From: Gemmatimonadota bacterium
Lineage (GTDB): Bacteria; Latescibacterota; UBA2968; UBA8231
Length of the DNA stretch: 64,000 nt
Direction of reading: 5' to 3'
Assembly (NCBI GenBank): GCA_018660835.1
Contig: JABJJN010000005.1
Span: 1 to 64,000, forward strand
The notes under the pieces were generated by a model that saw nothing but the letters and a program-made list of their open reading frames with translations, had not been told where the DNA came from and did not search any database. Made by a program: the position numbers and the translations under genes. Numbering within the stretch: position 1 is the first letter of the stretch; each line of letters starts with the position of its first letter. Shown piece after piece: positions 16,089-25,225 of this stretch.

Positions 16089-16805
16089 GTGGCGAAGGGG
16101 CGCAGTCGCGATGGGTGGTGGGCTCGACTGTGCCACGGCGCCAGGGTGGTCTGGCGTTTTCGCTACCACCTGCTGTGTGCTGCCGTGGCCCTCGGCTTGT
16201 GGGAATCTGCCCTGATCAAGCCATTTCGCGTTTTCGTCGTCATGGTGCACGAGGTGTGCCATGCTGCGGCGGCGTTGCTTACGGGCGGCGAGGTTATCGA
16301 GATGCGGACCGCCTGGAATGAGTCAGGGCATACCATCAGTTCGGGCGGGATTGTGCCCATCATCTGTTCTGCCGGGTATCTGGGGTCCGCCTTGCTGGGG
16401 GCCCTGTTGATCTGGTCTGGTGCGTTGCCACAATTACAGCGAATCTCCCTGTTGGTCGTCGGTGCCACGACCATGGGTATGACCATGTCCTACACACCAG
16501 TCGGTGAAGGGGATTTCTATCTGGGAATCTTTGGCGGGTTGGCACTGATGGCTCTGGCCATGCATTCGCGGCGCACGGGTGAGGCAGGTTCTGTCTGGCT
16601 TGGCGTGATGCTTTGTATCTATAGTCTGTTCGATTTTCTTACCGATCTCTGGTCCTATGCAGAGTTCACCGATGCAGGAATTCTCGCTCGCCACTGGGGC
16701 ATCCCGTGGCTGGCGTATCCGATTGCCATCACCTGGTCTGTTGTGTCGATCTGGGTGATGATCCGAGCCATGTCCGCTCTCGTACGACACGAGGCAGCCA
16801 GCTGA
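16089..16805 (+). CDS. M50B-like integral membrane metallopeptidase
   Basis: A 238-residue membrane protein with about six hydrophobic segments. HEVCH within the first or second helix (near residue 54) is a zinc-protease H-E-x-x-H motif, and the pattern VHEVCHAAAALLTGG matches the peptidase M50B-like family. Such proteins are site-2-type intramembrane proteases or their relatives; targets are unknown. The start is a GTG 42 bases after thrS, and the stop is about 40 bases before proS, so all three are probably co-transcribed. A protease between two tRNA synthetases has no obvious functional explanation. Confidence 0.7.
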   Translation: MAKGRSRDGWWARLCHGARVVWRFRYHLLCAAVALGLWESALIKPFRVFVVMVHEVCHAAAALLTGGEVIEMRTAWNESGHTISSGGIVPIICSAGYLGSALLGALLIWSGALPQLQRISLLVVGATTMGMTMSYTPVGEGDFYLGIFGGLALMALAMHSRRTGEAGSVWLGVMLCIYSLFDFLTDLWSYAEFTDAGILARHWGIPWLAYPIAITWSVVSIWVMIRAMSALVRHEAAS

Positions 16806-16845
16806 TGTATCGCTGGCGACTACTACACCAGGAGAGATGTCCATC

Positions 16846-18618
16846 ATGCGGATGAGTAGGCTTTTCAGCCAGACTCTGCGCGAAGCCCCGGCAGATGCCG
16901 AGGTAGCCAGCCACATTTTCCTCCTGCGGGCAGGTTTTCTGCGGCAGCTGGCGAGCGGGATTTTCAGCTATCTACCACTAGCTCAGCGCACGGCCCGTAA
17001 GATTGAACAGATCATCCGTGAAGAGATGGATGCCCTCGGTGCGCAGGAGATCACCATGCCTGTTGTGCATCCCGCTGATCTATGGAAGAAGACGGGACGC
17101 TACGGGATCGACGAACTGAGTCGTTTCGCCGACCGCTCCGATCGAGAAATGGTCCTGGCCATGACCCACGAGGAAGTGGTCGCTGATCTGGTCCTCAAGG
17201 AGATCAAGTCGTATCGCCAACTGCCACAGCTTGTCTACCAGATGCAGACCAAGTGGCGAGATGATCCTCGTCCGCGTTCCGGTCTGATTCGAGTGCGTGA
17301 ATTCATCATGAAGGACTCCTATTCCCTCGATGCAACGGAGGAGGGATTGGAGACCCAATACAGAGCGCACTATCAGGCATACTTCAACATTTTCAATCGC
17401 TGCGGTATCCCGACAGTCGCTGTTGCAGCTGATTCTGGCATGATGGGCGGCAAGGTCTCCCATGAATACATGTATCTGACACCCATCGGCGAGGACACGA
17501 TCGTATCGTGTGCCGGATGTGGCTATTCAGCGAACCGCCAGGTTGCTGGTTTTGCGAAACCTGCAGCGGTTGATGGTGAGCCAGCGGCGACTCAGAAAGT
17601 GCAAACACCTGACACGAAGACAATCGAAGCACTCGCGCAGTTGCTCTCGATCGAGGCGAGCCAGACGGCAAAGGCCGTGTTCTTCATGGGGACCTTCGAG
17701 AGCGAGCAGGCCGATGTGACGAGCGAGGAGAGACTCATTTTCGCGGTCATTCGTGGCGATCTGGACGTGAACGAAACCAAGATCGCTAATGCTGTGAAGG
17801 CATCGAGACTGCGACCGGCGACGGATGCGGAGATCACCGCCGTTGGTTGTGTCGCAGGCTACGCTTCTCCCGTCGGCATCACAGGAGCACTGGTTGTGGC
17901 CGATGATTCGATTCCGGCTTCACCGAATCTTGTGGCAGGCGCCAATGAAGAAGGTGTTCACCTGCTGAATGTGAACTATGGGCGCGACTGGGAGGCAACG
18001 GTCGTCGCCGATATCGGTGCTGCTGGCGAGGCGAATGAATGCATACAGTGTGGTCAATCGCTGACCTTGTCTCGCGGCGTGGAGGTTGGCAACATCTTCC
18101 AGCTTGGCACACGTTTTACTGATGCCATGGGAGCTACATTTCTAGACGAAAATGGCAAGGCACAGTCAGTGATCATGGGTTCCTATGGAATTGGCGTTGG
18201 CCGTCTGTTGGCCTGTGTCGCGGAAGAGCACAACGATGAAGCAGGACTACGCTGGCCGATCACGATTGCGCCATTCGAAGTCCATATCGTGTCCCTCGCC
18301 AAAGGCGATTCCGAAGCGGCGACTGTGGCCCAGAAACTCTATGATGAGTTGCTGGGACGCGACGTCGATGTATTGCTGGATGACCGACGCGAGAATCCAG
18401 GCGTGAAGTTCAAGGATGCGGATCTGATCGGCTGCCCCGTCCGCGTAACTGTGGGGGATCGTGGGCTGAAGAAGGGAATCGTTGAAGTGAAGCGGCGCGA
18501 TGCTGAAGAGCCAGAGGAGGTCGCCGTGGATCAGGCTGTCGAACAGGTCAGCGCGACCCTGGCAGCTTTGTACGAGGCGATTCAACAGACCGTCGTGGAA
18601 GTGCCTTACGAGAACTGA
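16846..18618 (+). CDS. proS: proline--tRNA ligase (bacterial type with INS domain)
   Basis: About 590 residues, the usual length for the bacterial type carrying an editing insertion. MRMSRLFSQTLREAPADAE is the standard N-terminus. TRED-like motif 2 lies around MQTKWRDDPRPRSGLIRVREF, the INS editing domain spans about 225-400, and motif 3 is GSYGIGVGRLLA. A C-terminal anticodon-binding domain ends the protein. It charges tRNA-Pro and deacylates Ala-tRNA-Pro. The ATG at 16846 is preferred over 16837 because AGGAGAG is too close to the latter. It is the last gene of the thrS unit, convergent with the epimerase at 18622. Confidence 0.96.
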   Translation: MRMSRLFSQTLREAPADAEVASHIFLLRAGFLRQLASGIFSYLPLAQRTARKIEQIIREEMDALGAQEITMPVVHPADLWKKTGRYGIDELSRFADRSDREMVLAMTHEEVVADLVLKEIKSYRQLPQLVYQMQTKWRDDPRPRSGLIRVREFIMKDSYSLDATEEGLETQYRAHYQAYFNIFNRCGIPTVAVAADSGMMGGKVSHEYMYLTPIGEDTIVSCAGCGYSANRQVAGFAKPAAVDGEPAATQKVQTPDTKTIEALAQLLSIEASQTAKAVFFMGTFESEQADVTSEERLIFAVIRGDLDVNETKIANAVKASRLRPATDAEITAVGCVAGYASPVGITGALVVADDSIPASPNLVAGANEEGVHLLNVNYGRDWEATVVADIGAAGEANECIQCGQSLTLSRGVEVGNIFQLGTRFTDAMGATFLDENGKAQSVIMGSYGIGVGRLLACVAEEHNDEAGLRWPITIAPFEVHIVSLAKGDSEAATVAQKLYDELLGRDVDVLLDDRRENPGVKFKDADLIGCPVRVTVGDRGLKKGIVEVKRRDAEEPEEVAVDQAVEQVSATLAALYEAIQQTVVEVPYEN

Positions 18619-18621
18619 CGT

Positions 18622-20061
18622 CTATTCTCGGTTGGCCTCAGCGACGTGCGAGACCTGCTGTGGCTCGTAACCGATCGCCTGCCGCGCCTGGTCCATATCA
18701 TACAGGGGCCAATCGCTCGCTGAGACGCCGAAGACGACTTCGTAGCGCACGTCGGGTTGCAGAATGGCGCGCTCGAAAAGGTGCACGGCATCTGCATGAC
18801 CCAATTGATGCGGGTGTTCGGGGGTGGGTCGGTCAGGCTTGAAGTTGCCAATGCGGGCCGAGACGAAGGACATGTTGTGGCGGTTTGCATACATGTGGCC
18901 AAGTCCTTCGCCAAAGACTTTGCTGATCGAGTAATAACTGTCCGGCAGGGGATACATCGCATTCGTGCGCTGATTCTTGCGACCGTAGGGCCCCAGCAGA
19001 CCGGCGCGACTGGCAAAGACGAAGCGGCAGACACCGGCACGGCTGGCGGCATCCATCATCTGAAAGGTGCCATCGAAGTTGCACGCCATCACCTCCTCAA
19101 AAGGAGATCCTCCTGAGGGCACGCCGGCCAGGTGAATGACGGCATCCACACCCTCCATCGCTCTGGCGCACAGGCCAGGGTCGGCAACGTCACCGACGAT
19201 GTGATCCGGTAGGTCAGGCATGGCTACCCGGTCGACACCGCGAATCTGATAGCGCTCTGACAGCCCCGCCGCCACGACCCGCCCGATGTTGCCACCGGCG
19301 CCAGTGATCAGGATGCGCTCAGGTGGTCTCCACGGCAGAGCGGGCAGGTCGTCCTCTACGTCCGTCTTACGATCAGCGACCGCTACGTGAGAGACATCCT
19401 GAGGTTCGTAGCCGATCTCTCGCCGTCCGTGGTCCAGATCGTACATGGCCCAATCCGAGTCAGAGACGCCAAAGACAGCCTCATACTTCACACCTGGATG
19501 CGTGATCGCTGCAGTGAAGACTCGAACGCAATCACCATGGCTCAGTTGGTGCGGATGCTCGGGCAGGTCTCGATCGGGGTTGAAGTTTCCGATGCGAACG
19601 GACACGGCCTCCATGTCAAATCTCGATGAATACATGTATCCGAGCGCTTCACCGAAGGTCTTGCTGATGTCATAGAGGCTGTTTGGGCGCGGTAGCATAT
19701 CGATCGTTCGCTGCAGACCACCAGGGTAGCTGCTCAACAGGCCGGCGCGGCTGGAGAATGCGATACGACGAATACCCAGTTCACGGGCAGCTTCAAAGAC
19801 ATTGTAGCAACCGACGTAGTTGTTGTTGCGAATCTCCGGCCAGGGTCTGGTTCCTGGATTGCCACCAAGATGGACGATGGCGTCAACGCCCTCCGCTGCG
19901 CGTCGCACGAGATCGAAATCTCCAAGATCTCCCACGATCGTTTCCTGCAGGTCGGGCATCTCGACGATATCACTGCCGCGGACGCGGTGGCCCTGACTTT
20001 CAAGGCCTGCGGCGACAAATCGACCAACCTTGCCAGCGGCACCGGTTACTAGAACGTGCAT
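18622..20061 (-). CDS. tandem-duplicated NAD(P)-dependent epimerase/dehydratase fusion
   Basis: One 479-residue frame contains two complete extended-SDR domains. Copy 1 (1-235) has VTGAAGKVG, SSRAGLL and YDISKTFGE; copy 2 (about 248-479) has ITGAGGNIG, ASRAGLL and YYSISKVFGE. Matching blocks include RIGNFNPDR / RIGNFKPDR, EHPHQLSHGD / EHPHQLGHAD and EAVFGVSDSDW / EVVFGVSASDW. Each copy resembles uronate dehydrogenase-like enzymes, normally single-domain proteins of about 250-270 residues. Both copies keep the nucleotide loop and the Y-x-x-x-K pair, so both may be active. Substrate unknown; probably a sugar acid or nucleotide sugar. Confidence 0.85.
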   Translation of the reverse strand: MHVLVTGAAGKVGRFVAAGLESQGHRVRGSDIVEMPDLQETIVGDLGDFDLVRRAAEGVDAIVHLGGNPGTRPWPEIRNNNYVGCYNVFEAARELGIRRIAFSSRAGLLSSYPGGLQRTIDMLPRPNSLYDISKTFGEALGYMYSSRFDMEAVSVRIGNFNPDRDLPEHPHQLSHGDCVRVFTAAITHPGVKYEAVFGVSDSDWAMYDLDHGRREIGYEPQDVSHVAVADRKTDVEDDLPALPWRPPERILITGAGGNIGRVVAAGLSERYQIRGVDRVAMPDLPDHIVGDVADPGLCARAMEGVDAVIHLAGVPSGGSPFEEVMACNFDGTFQMMDAASRAGVCRFVFASRAGLLGPYGRKNQRTNAMYPLPDSYYSISKVFGEGLGHMYANRHNMSFVSARIGNFKPDRPTPEHPHQLGHADAVHLFERAILQPDVRYEVVFGVSASDWPLYDMDQARQAIGYEPQQVSHVAEANRE

Positions 20062-20079
20062 GAAAGAAGATCCTTCGGA

Positions 20080-23000
20080 TCAAGTAGGATGATGTTTTTC
20101 TGGTGCTCTGGTCCAGAACCACAGCGCGCCGATGAGGAGCAAGGCAATGAAGATCCAGCCGCCGCCCTGCCACTGCAGCGACTGACTGCTTTGCTGTAGC
20201 AACTGTCCTGCCCCCTTGGCTGTTGCTGTGACAAAAGCTGCCAGGCAGTAGGCCAGCAGATTGTCACGGAAGAAAAGGGCAAGGGTGATGGCATACACCG
20301 CAGCCAACAGCGCCGAGCGCCCAAGGGCAATGAAGAATTCTACTGCTGTATACGCGTCTGCTCCCGCGCTTGCGCCAAAGAATATGAGCAGTGCCACCAC
20401 AATCAGCGATGGCCTCTGTATCACGCGGCAAGCGTAAAAGACAATGACGGCAATCGTCAGTGGTGCCTGCAAGCCACTGCTGAATGCGCCGATCACACCG
20501 GATAGGACTGGTACAAAGTCACTAAGGTGACCCGGGATCGTCGGTCCATGAATAGGGACACTATCAGGGAGGACACCCACGAGCCACGTCGCCCAGCGAT
20601 CGGCGCTGAAGCCAGCAACAGCAGCCAGCAGGGACAGCCCCAGGGCGTCTGGTAACCAGGCTCGAAGAGAGCCTCGACTCAAAGTGTCGAGGGTTCCCTG
20701 GAAGAGAGAGGCACACAATCCCGCTGTTGCGGCAAGCACCAATCCCATGAAGAGGGTGGCGATGATCGTCACGACCCCCTGAATGATGGAAAAAATCCCC
20801 ATAGGGATCTGCGTTGGATAGAAGACGAGGAAGGCGGGCAGTCCGTTGAGGAATACCACGAGGAAACAACCTGCACCCACGGCACCAAACAAGATTGGCC
20901 GTTGCCACCGGATGGTTCCGGTGCGGATCGTGCCGATCAGAAGCCACAGCATGTGCAGGACAACGATGGCAATACTGGCTCGGGGAATCCAGCTCAGGGC
21001 GGTGCGCCACAAGGTGCTCTCGCGGCGTTCGCGCAACCACTCTTCAGGAAGTTTGATCGAGCGATGAATATCCGCGACAGCGTCTCCAGCGATATGTACG
21101 TCGTACCGTAGTCGCGATTCCTCGATTCTGAGACGGTTGCCTTCCGGCGTCTCCCAGGCAAACCAGTGGTCGCGGCGATTTTCCAGCTTCTCGGAAGAGA
21201 CATCCTTACGTTCCAAGAATGAGGGGTCGATGCCTAGATCGATCAGCGCTTGATGTGCAATCGCCTGGGCTTCCTGCTCTGTGAGATCGGCGCCGGCAGC
21301 GTCCTCCGGAAGTACGTGTTGCACTCGATAAAGAGACGTGTCCTGTGGCAACCAGGAGAGGGTCCATTCCTCCTTTTCACCAGGCTCAAAGAAGCGAACG
21401 GACCAAACAGCCGTTGCCAACTCGGCGCCAAAGGGAGCCAGGGCGTCGGTCAGGTCGGCCCGCTCCGCCCGATAGTCGACGGCTTGCAGATCCCATTGTG
21501 CCTTTGCATAGGCGACGGTGGAGTAGCGCTTGACCTCCACCCCCTGATCCTGCATCCAGGCAACGGCGACAGACTCTGCTTCATCAGCCGTGAAGGTGAT
21601 GTCCAATTCTGGCAAGGCTGGATGGCGATCGGTAAAGAAGACAACACAGCCAATGGCCACAGCCGCTGTCGCCCACATCCAGCGCTGTCGGGTCAGAGGG
21701 TGGTAGACCGGCGTTGGATCGTTGACTTCCAGGATCTGCGCCTCAGGACTCATCGGTGCAGCAAGTCCGGACGGAATCGGCTCCGCCGACCGTGCGGCGT
21801 CCTCGCTGTTGAGCAGCGATCCTGGATCAATGAAGTAGTGGCGCCTCGCATACAGCACGATGGCAACGACCAGCGGCAACAGCATGAGGCCAACCGACAG
21901 GGCCGCCGAAGTCACGTAGTATGCATTGCTCGAGCGCAGCAGAATCAGCGCGGTATAGAGCGCGTCGATCGTATAGTGCCAGACCAGGGCGGGCAGCAGA
22001 CCCCAGCGGAGCACGACATAACCGACGACGATGCCCGCCAGGCTGACCTCAAGCCCGCGAATCCAAAATGGCTGCTGCGGATAGCCGGCATGAGCAAAAC
22101 CCCATATCACTGCAGACAGGACGACGGCGATCCAACGATGTTTGACCAGTCCCTGCAGGAAGGGAATCGAGAAAGCCCGTGAAGTAAATTCCTCGGAGAC
22201 GGCTGGCAGCCAGCCAATGAGCAGCACCACGACCCATGGTACATGGGTATTGATCATCTCCCGATAGGGGATGTCCGCCGGTCCCCAGGCGCCGAAGCGT
22301 TCTGCGACGAGGTAGAAAATGACCTGATACGCGACGAAACCGGCGGTCATGGTCAGGCCGATCACTGTACCGATCAGAAATCGCTTTGTCCGTATACCAT
22401 CGGGTAGAAATTGCTCTGAAAGGCTGATCTGATCCTTGAAATGCTGCCGGTAGACAGGTTCTGCACCTGCTGTGAGGAAGGCGATGAACAGGGCCTGCGC
22501 CAGGGCTCCGGCCAAGGCCAGCATGACATGCTCTGTGAAGAAACTCGACAGGGTTCCCGTCGTATCGAAGCCAAACGTCGCGACGGGCAGATTGTTGAGT
22601 TCGGCGAGAAAGGCCAGAACGAAGGTCACGGCGCCAAAGACCAACACCAATTGCCAGCGGACGTCTCGCAGGCGGATCCGCTTGACGACGAGAATGGCCA
22701 TCGCCGCCCACGTAAACACGAGGAAGAGGGCGGCAACGATACCCGTCGCCTGATTGTGGGAGCGCAACTGGTCGTAGTCGTCCTGCCAGGCCTCCGGCAG
22801 CTTCAGGTATTCGTCATACCCACCGACAAGGTCGCCCTGCACAATAACGCGATAGCGATAGGTGGCGGCGCCGGCGTCGTCGGTGCCAACCTCAAATCCA
22901 GCCAACTTCCAGGTGAAGGTGTGATCGCTGCGCTCAGGCCGCTGGGTCGTTCCTGCTTCGACGAATTCGAGATCGGCCAGATCGTGGCCCATGGCGTGGG

Positions 23001-23472
23001 TGAGGAACTGTTCAGCCTGCGCCCGTGCCTCCTCCTGTTCGAGTTGAGCTCCTGGAGCCTCCTCAGGAAGCTCGTGGCGGAAACCAACCAGATCACCTGC
23101 CGTCGTGATTTCGACACGCAATTCCTCCTTTTCGAGCTCCTGAAACCAGCGGTGCGACCAACGCCACAATCGCACGGGGCGATCGATCAGCTCGCTGGCG
23201 CCCTGGAGTCCCAGCTCAAATTCAAGGAATGTCTTGGTACTGTTGTCGAAGTTGAAGATGGCGGCATGGTGATAGCCATCCAGATCAAAACCGCGATGAT
23301 CAAGGAACGAAGCTGCCTCAGAGCGTGCTTCCTCCCGCGTCAGACGGAAATCGATTGTAGCTTCAGGGAAGGCCTGATAGAAGTAGTGAGTACCGACAGC
23401 CAGGCTGACAATGGTGATTGCCAGGCAGATAAGGATCAGCCGGACATCACCACGCTCGAGTCGTTGTTCCAT
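20080..23472 (-). CDS. large CPBP-family intramembrane protease with duplicated architecture
   Basis: 1130 residues with about 15 or more hydrophobic segments. The first half has an N-terminal helix, an extramembrane region (about 30-245) and a membrane block carrying the CPBP/CAAX protease motifs: EEFTSR near 427, FAHAGY near 460 and HYTIDA near 503. The second half repeats the plan: a helix near 605, an extramembrane region with similar phrases (LPEDAAGADLTEQEAQAIA versus LPEEAPGAQLEQEEARAQA; KLPEEW versus KLPEAW), then a membrane block. That block shows none of the E-E-x-x-x-R or H motifs. Length far exceeds ordinary CPBP proteins. Probably one active and one regulatory half. Confidence 0.8.
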   Translation of the reverse strand: MEQRLERGDVRLILICLAITIVSLAVGTHYFYQAFPEATIDFRLTREEARSEAASFLDHRGFDLDGYHHAAIFNFDNSTKTFLEFELGLQGASELIDRPVRLWRWSHRWFQELEKEELRVEITTAGDLVGFRHELPEEAPGAQLEQEEARAQAEQFLTHAMGHDLADLEFVEAGTTQRPERSDHTFTWKLAGFEVGTDDAGAATYRYRVIVQGDLVGGYDEYLKLPEAWQDDYDQLRSHNQATGIVAALFLVFTWAAMAILVVKRIRLRDVRWQLVLVFGAVTFVLAFLAELNNLPVATFGFDTTGTLSSFFTEHVMLALAGALAQALFIAFLTAGAEPVYRQHFKDQISLSEQFLPDGIRTKRFLIGTVIGLTMTAGFVAYQVIFYLVAERFGAWGPADIPYREMINTHVPWVVVLLIGWLPAVSEEFTSRAFSIPFLQGLVKHRWIAVVLSAVIWGFAHAGYPQQPFWIRGLEVSLAGIVVGYVVLRWGLLPALVWHYTIDALYTALILLRSSNAYYVTSAALSVGLMLLPLVVAIVLYARRHYFIDPGSLLNSEDAARSAEPIPSGLAAPMSPEAQILEVNDPTPVYHPLTRQRWMWATAAVAIGCVVFFTDRHPALPELDITFTADEAESVAVAWMQDQGVEVKRYSTVAYAKAQWDLQAVDYRAERADLTDALAPFGAELATAVWSVRFFEPGEKEEWTLSWLPQDTSLYRVQHVLPEDAAGADLTEQEAQAIAHQALIDLGIDPSFLERKDVSSEKLENRRDHWFAWETPEGNRLRIEESRLRYDVHIAGDAVADIHRSIKLPEEWLRERRESTLWRTALSWIPRASIAIVVLHMLWLLIGTIRTGTIRWQRPILFGAVGAGCFLVVFLNGLPAFLVFYPTQIPMGIFSIIQGVVTIIATLFMGLVLAATAGLCASLFQGTLDTLSRGSLRAWLPDALGLSLLAAVAGFSADRWATWLVGVLPDSVPIHGPTIPGHLSDFVPVLSGVIGAFSSGLQAPLTIAVIVFYACRVIQRPSLIVVALLIFFGASAGADAYTAVEFFIALGRSALLAAVYAITLALFFRDNLLAYCLAAFVTATAKGAGQLLQQSSQSLQWQGGGWIFIALLLIGALWFWTRAPEKHHPT

Positions 23473-23540
23473 GGGATCCAGTCTAGGCGTGCGCAGGAGC
23501 TTGTACGATAGATCCGGTCGGGCCGAGTGGTCAACCTTCT

Positions 23541-23569
23541 TTGTCCGTGGCCGGTCACCTTGTTACAAT
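23541..23569 (+). promoter_or_regulatory. sigma-70-type promoter of the OmpA-domain gene
   Basis: TTGTCC (23541-23546, four of six to the -35 consensus) and TACAAT (23564-23569, five of six to the -10) are separated by 17 bp. The predicted start near 23576 is about 38 bases before the ATG at 23614. The opposite gene diverges from 23472. Confidence 0.5.
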
Positions 23570-23613
23570 AGAACAACCCTTACGGGATCAGAACCCTCCA
23601 AACGGTCGACTCT

Positions 23614-24357
23614 ATGAATCGGTATTTCCTCCGGGCTTCTGGCCTGGGTCTTGTCATTGCCATGTCCCTTGGTTGGGTCGATCCCGTTGCGGCTCAGTTT
23701 CAGCCCCCACGGATCCTCTACGTACTGAATCCACCCGACACGGGTGTCGGGCCGAAGGGGACCCTTGATGATCGACGTTACTATATCGACCGTGGTGTCG
23801 AGATGAGCATCAATAAGGGAAACATTCTCAATGTCTATCGTGAGAAGCGGCTGAGCCCGCTGGTTCCTCCCATACGCATGTTCATTGGCACCATGGAAAT
23901 CACTGACTCCAAGCCCGGATCTTCTGTCGGCAAATTCATCCCGAGCCAAGCGGCGATGGCACACCCGATGATTCGTTACAAGACGGCGATGGTGTCCGAT
24001 ATCGTCGTGCCGCGACTGGTCATCGACTCGGGCGTGCTCTTTGATCCTGGAGATGCAGCACTCAAGACGGGTGCGACGGAAGAATTCGACAAAGTCGCCA
24101 ACTTCATCGAACTCTTCACCCCCTCAAAATTGATCATCGAGGGTCATACGGATTCGGATGGTGAGGCGGAGGCGAATCAGGTTTTGTCTGAGCAGCGAGC
24201 ACAGAGGGTCGTCGACTACCTTATCGTCGAGTTCGATTTCATCAGTGCCGGCATGGTGGAAGCCCGTGGTTATGGCGAAGATCAGCCTCTGGTACCCAAT
24301 GACACACCAGAAAACAAACAGCTGAACAGACGAATCGAGGCGTTGATCTGGGAGTAA
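23614..24357 (+). CDS. OmpA-domain envelope protein
   Basis: A 247-residue exported protein with a signal peptide ending near VAAQ (residue 28). The C-terminal 110 residues form an OmpA-like peptidoglycan-binding domain, recognised by FDPGDAALKTGATEEFDKVANFI, IIEGHTDSDGEAEANQVLSEQRAQ and a final NRRIEALI. The middle region (30-130) is not recognised and has no obvious barrel, so this is probably a periplasmic or outer-membrane-anchored protein rather than a classical porin. A sigma-70-like promoter lies just upstream. The methyltransferase frame overlaps its stop. Confidence 0.85.
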   Translation: MNRYFLRASGLGLVIAMSLGWVDPVAAQFQPPRILYVLNPPDTGVGPKGTLDDRRYYIDRGVEMSINKGNILNVYREKRLSPLVPPIRMFIGTMEITDSKPGSSVGKFIPSQAAMAHPMIRYKTAMVSDIVVPRLVIDSGVLFDPGDAALKTGATEEFDKVANFIELFTPSKLIIEGHTDSDGEAEANQVLSEQRAQRVVDYLIVEFDFISAGMVEARGYGEDQPLVPNDTPENKQLNRRIEALIWE

Positions 24358-25184
24358 GAAGAAGTCAGGACGAACCGGCAAGGCAGGCGCCAGCAGAGCC
24401 TCTTGAGGCCTCTGCTGATGGCACGGCGCGACTTGCCCGCGAGGCCGAGTTTCATGACCAGGTTTTTGTCGACGAGTCGCGCGCCGAGGCGAGCCGGTTC
24501 TATGCTGTCGCGCGTCGTAGCAAGGGCCTCTATCGCCAGCGAGTTCTGCGCGATTGCCGTGGGCTGGATGTTCTCGAATATGGTTGTGGTCCGGGTAGCT
24601 GTGCCTTCGATCTGGCACGAGTAGGGGCTCGCGTGACGGGGATCGACATCTCTCCGGGTGCCATCGAGTTGGCGCGCCAGCAGGCGGCCGCCGAGGGCCT
24701 CTCCGAATCACTTCGCCTGGAGGTGATGAATGCTGAGTCTCTGCCGATCGATGCTGGCTCATATGATCGGGTCTGCGGCAGTGGGATTTTGCACCATCTC
24801 GATCTGAACAAGGCCCTGGGAGAGATTCGTCGCGTTTTGCGGCCGACAGGTGACGCCGTCTTCTTCGAACCCCTGGGTCACAATCCCCTGATCAACTGGT
24901 ATCGCCGCCGAACACCATCCATGCGCACAGTGGACGAGCATCCACTGTTGGCAGCAGATCTAGACTTGATGGCCTCGAGCTTTGAAGGCAGCCAGATCAA
25001 CTACTACCATCTCACATCGTTGGCAGCGGCCTTTGTTCAGGGCAGGCGAGGATTCAACGGATTGCATTGGTTGCTGGATGTGATCGATCGTGGGTTGCTG
25101 AGCCTGCCGTGGATCCAACGGCAGGCGTGGATCGTTATCGCCGAGCTTGCCAAGCCCATACAACAAGGGCCCAGATCTCTATAG
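24348..25184 (+). CDS. class I SAM-dependent methyltransferase, start unresolved
   Basis: The frame encodes a clear methyltransferase: RLAREAEFHDQVF, then SAM motif I in LDVLEYGCGPGSC (24568-24606), DISPGAIELARQQ, and later GILHHLDLNKALGEIRRVLRPTG. No ATG, GTG or TTG exists in this frame between the upstream stop at 24300 and GTG 24633, which lies after motif I and would delete the SAM site. The frame overlaps the end of the OmpA-domain gene; CTG 24348 is the best non-standard candidate. Either an unusual start or a base error in the first 100 bases explains this. Methyl acceptor unknown. Confidence 0.7.
   Translation: MGVRRSQDEPARQAPAEPLEASADGTARLAREAEFHDQVFVDESRAEASRFYAVARRSKGLYRQRVLRDCRGLDVLEYGCGPGSCAFDLARVGARVTGIDISPGAIELARQQAAAEGLSESLRLEVMNAESLPIDAGSYDRVCGSGILHHLDLNKALGEIRRVLRPTGDAVFFEPLGHNPLINWYRRRTPSMRTVDEHPLLAADLDLMASSFEGSQINYYHLTSLAAAFVQGRRGFNGLHWLLDVIDRGLLSLPWIQRQAWIVIAELAKPIQQGPRSL
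24391..24417. repeat. long imperfect hairpin at the methyltransferase 5' end
   Basis: The arms CAGCAGAGCCTC and GAGGCCTCTGCTG pair over about 12 bp with a single bulged C and almost no loop. There is no T-run after it. It lies 34 bases beyond the OmpA-domain stop, inside the methyltransferase frame before family similarity begins. It may affect read-through or translation start. Confidence 0.45.
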
Positions 25185-25194
25185 AGACTGGGCC
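25168..25194. terminator. candidate bidirectional terminator hairpin
   Basis: GGCCCAG (25168-25174) pairs with CTGGGCC (25188-25194), and TCTCTA with TAGAGA inside, with one bulged A: 13 pairs in all. It overlaps the methyltransferase stop and lies between two convergent genes. On the minus strand it is followed by a moderately T-rich stretch, so it best serves the YjfB-like gene. Confidence 0.5.
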
Positions 25195-25225
25195 GTTGGT
25201 ATCACGAGAGTGTGAGCGAACTGCG

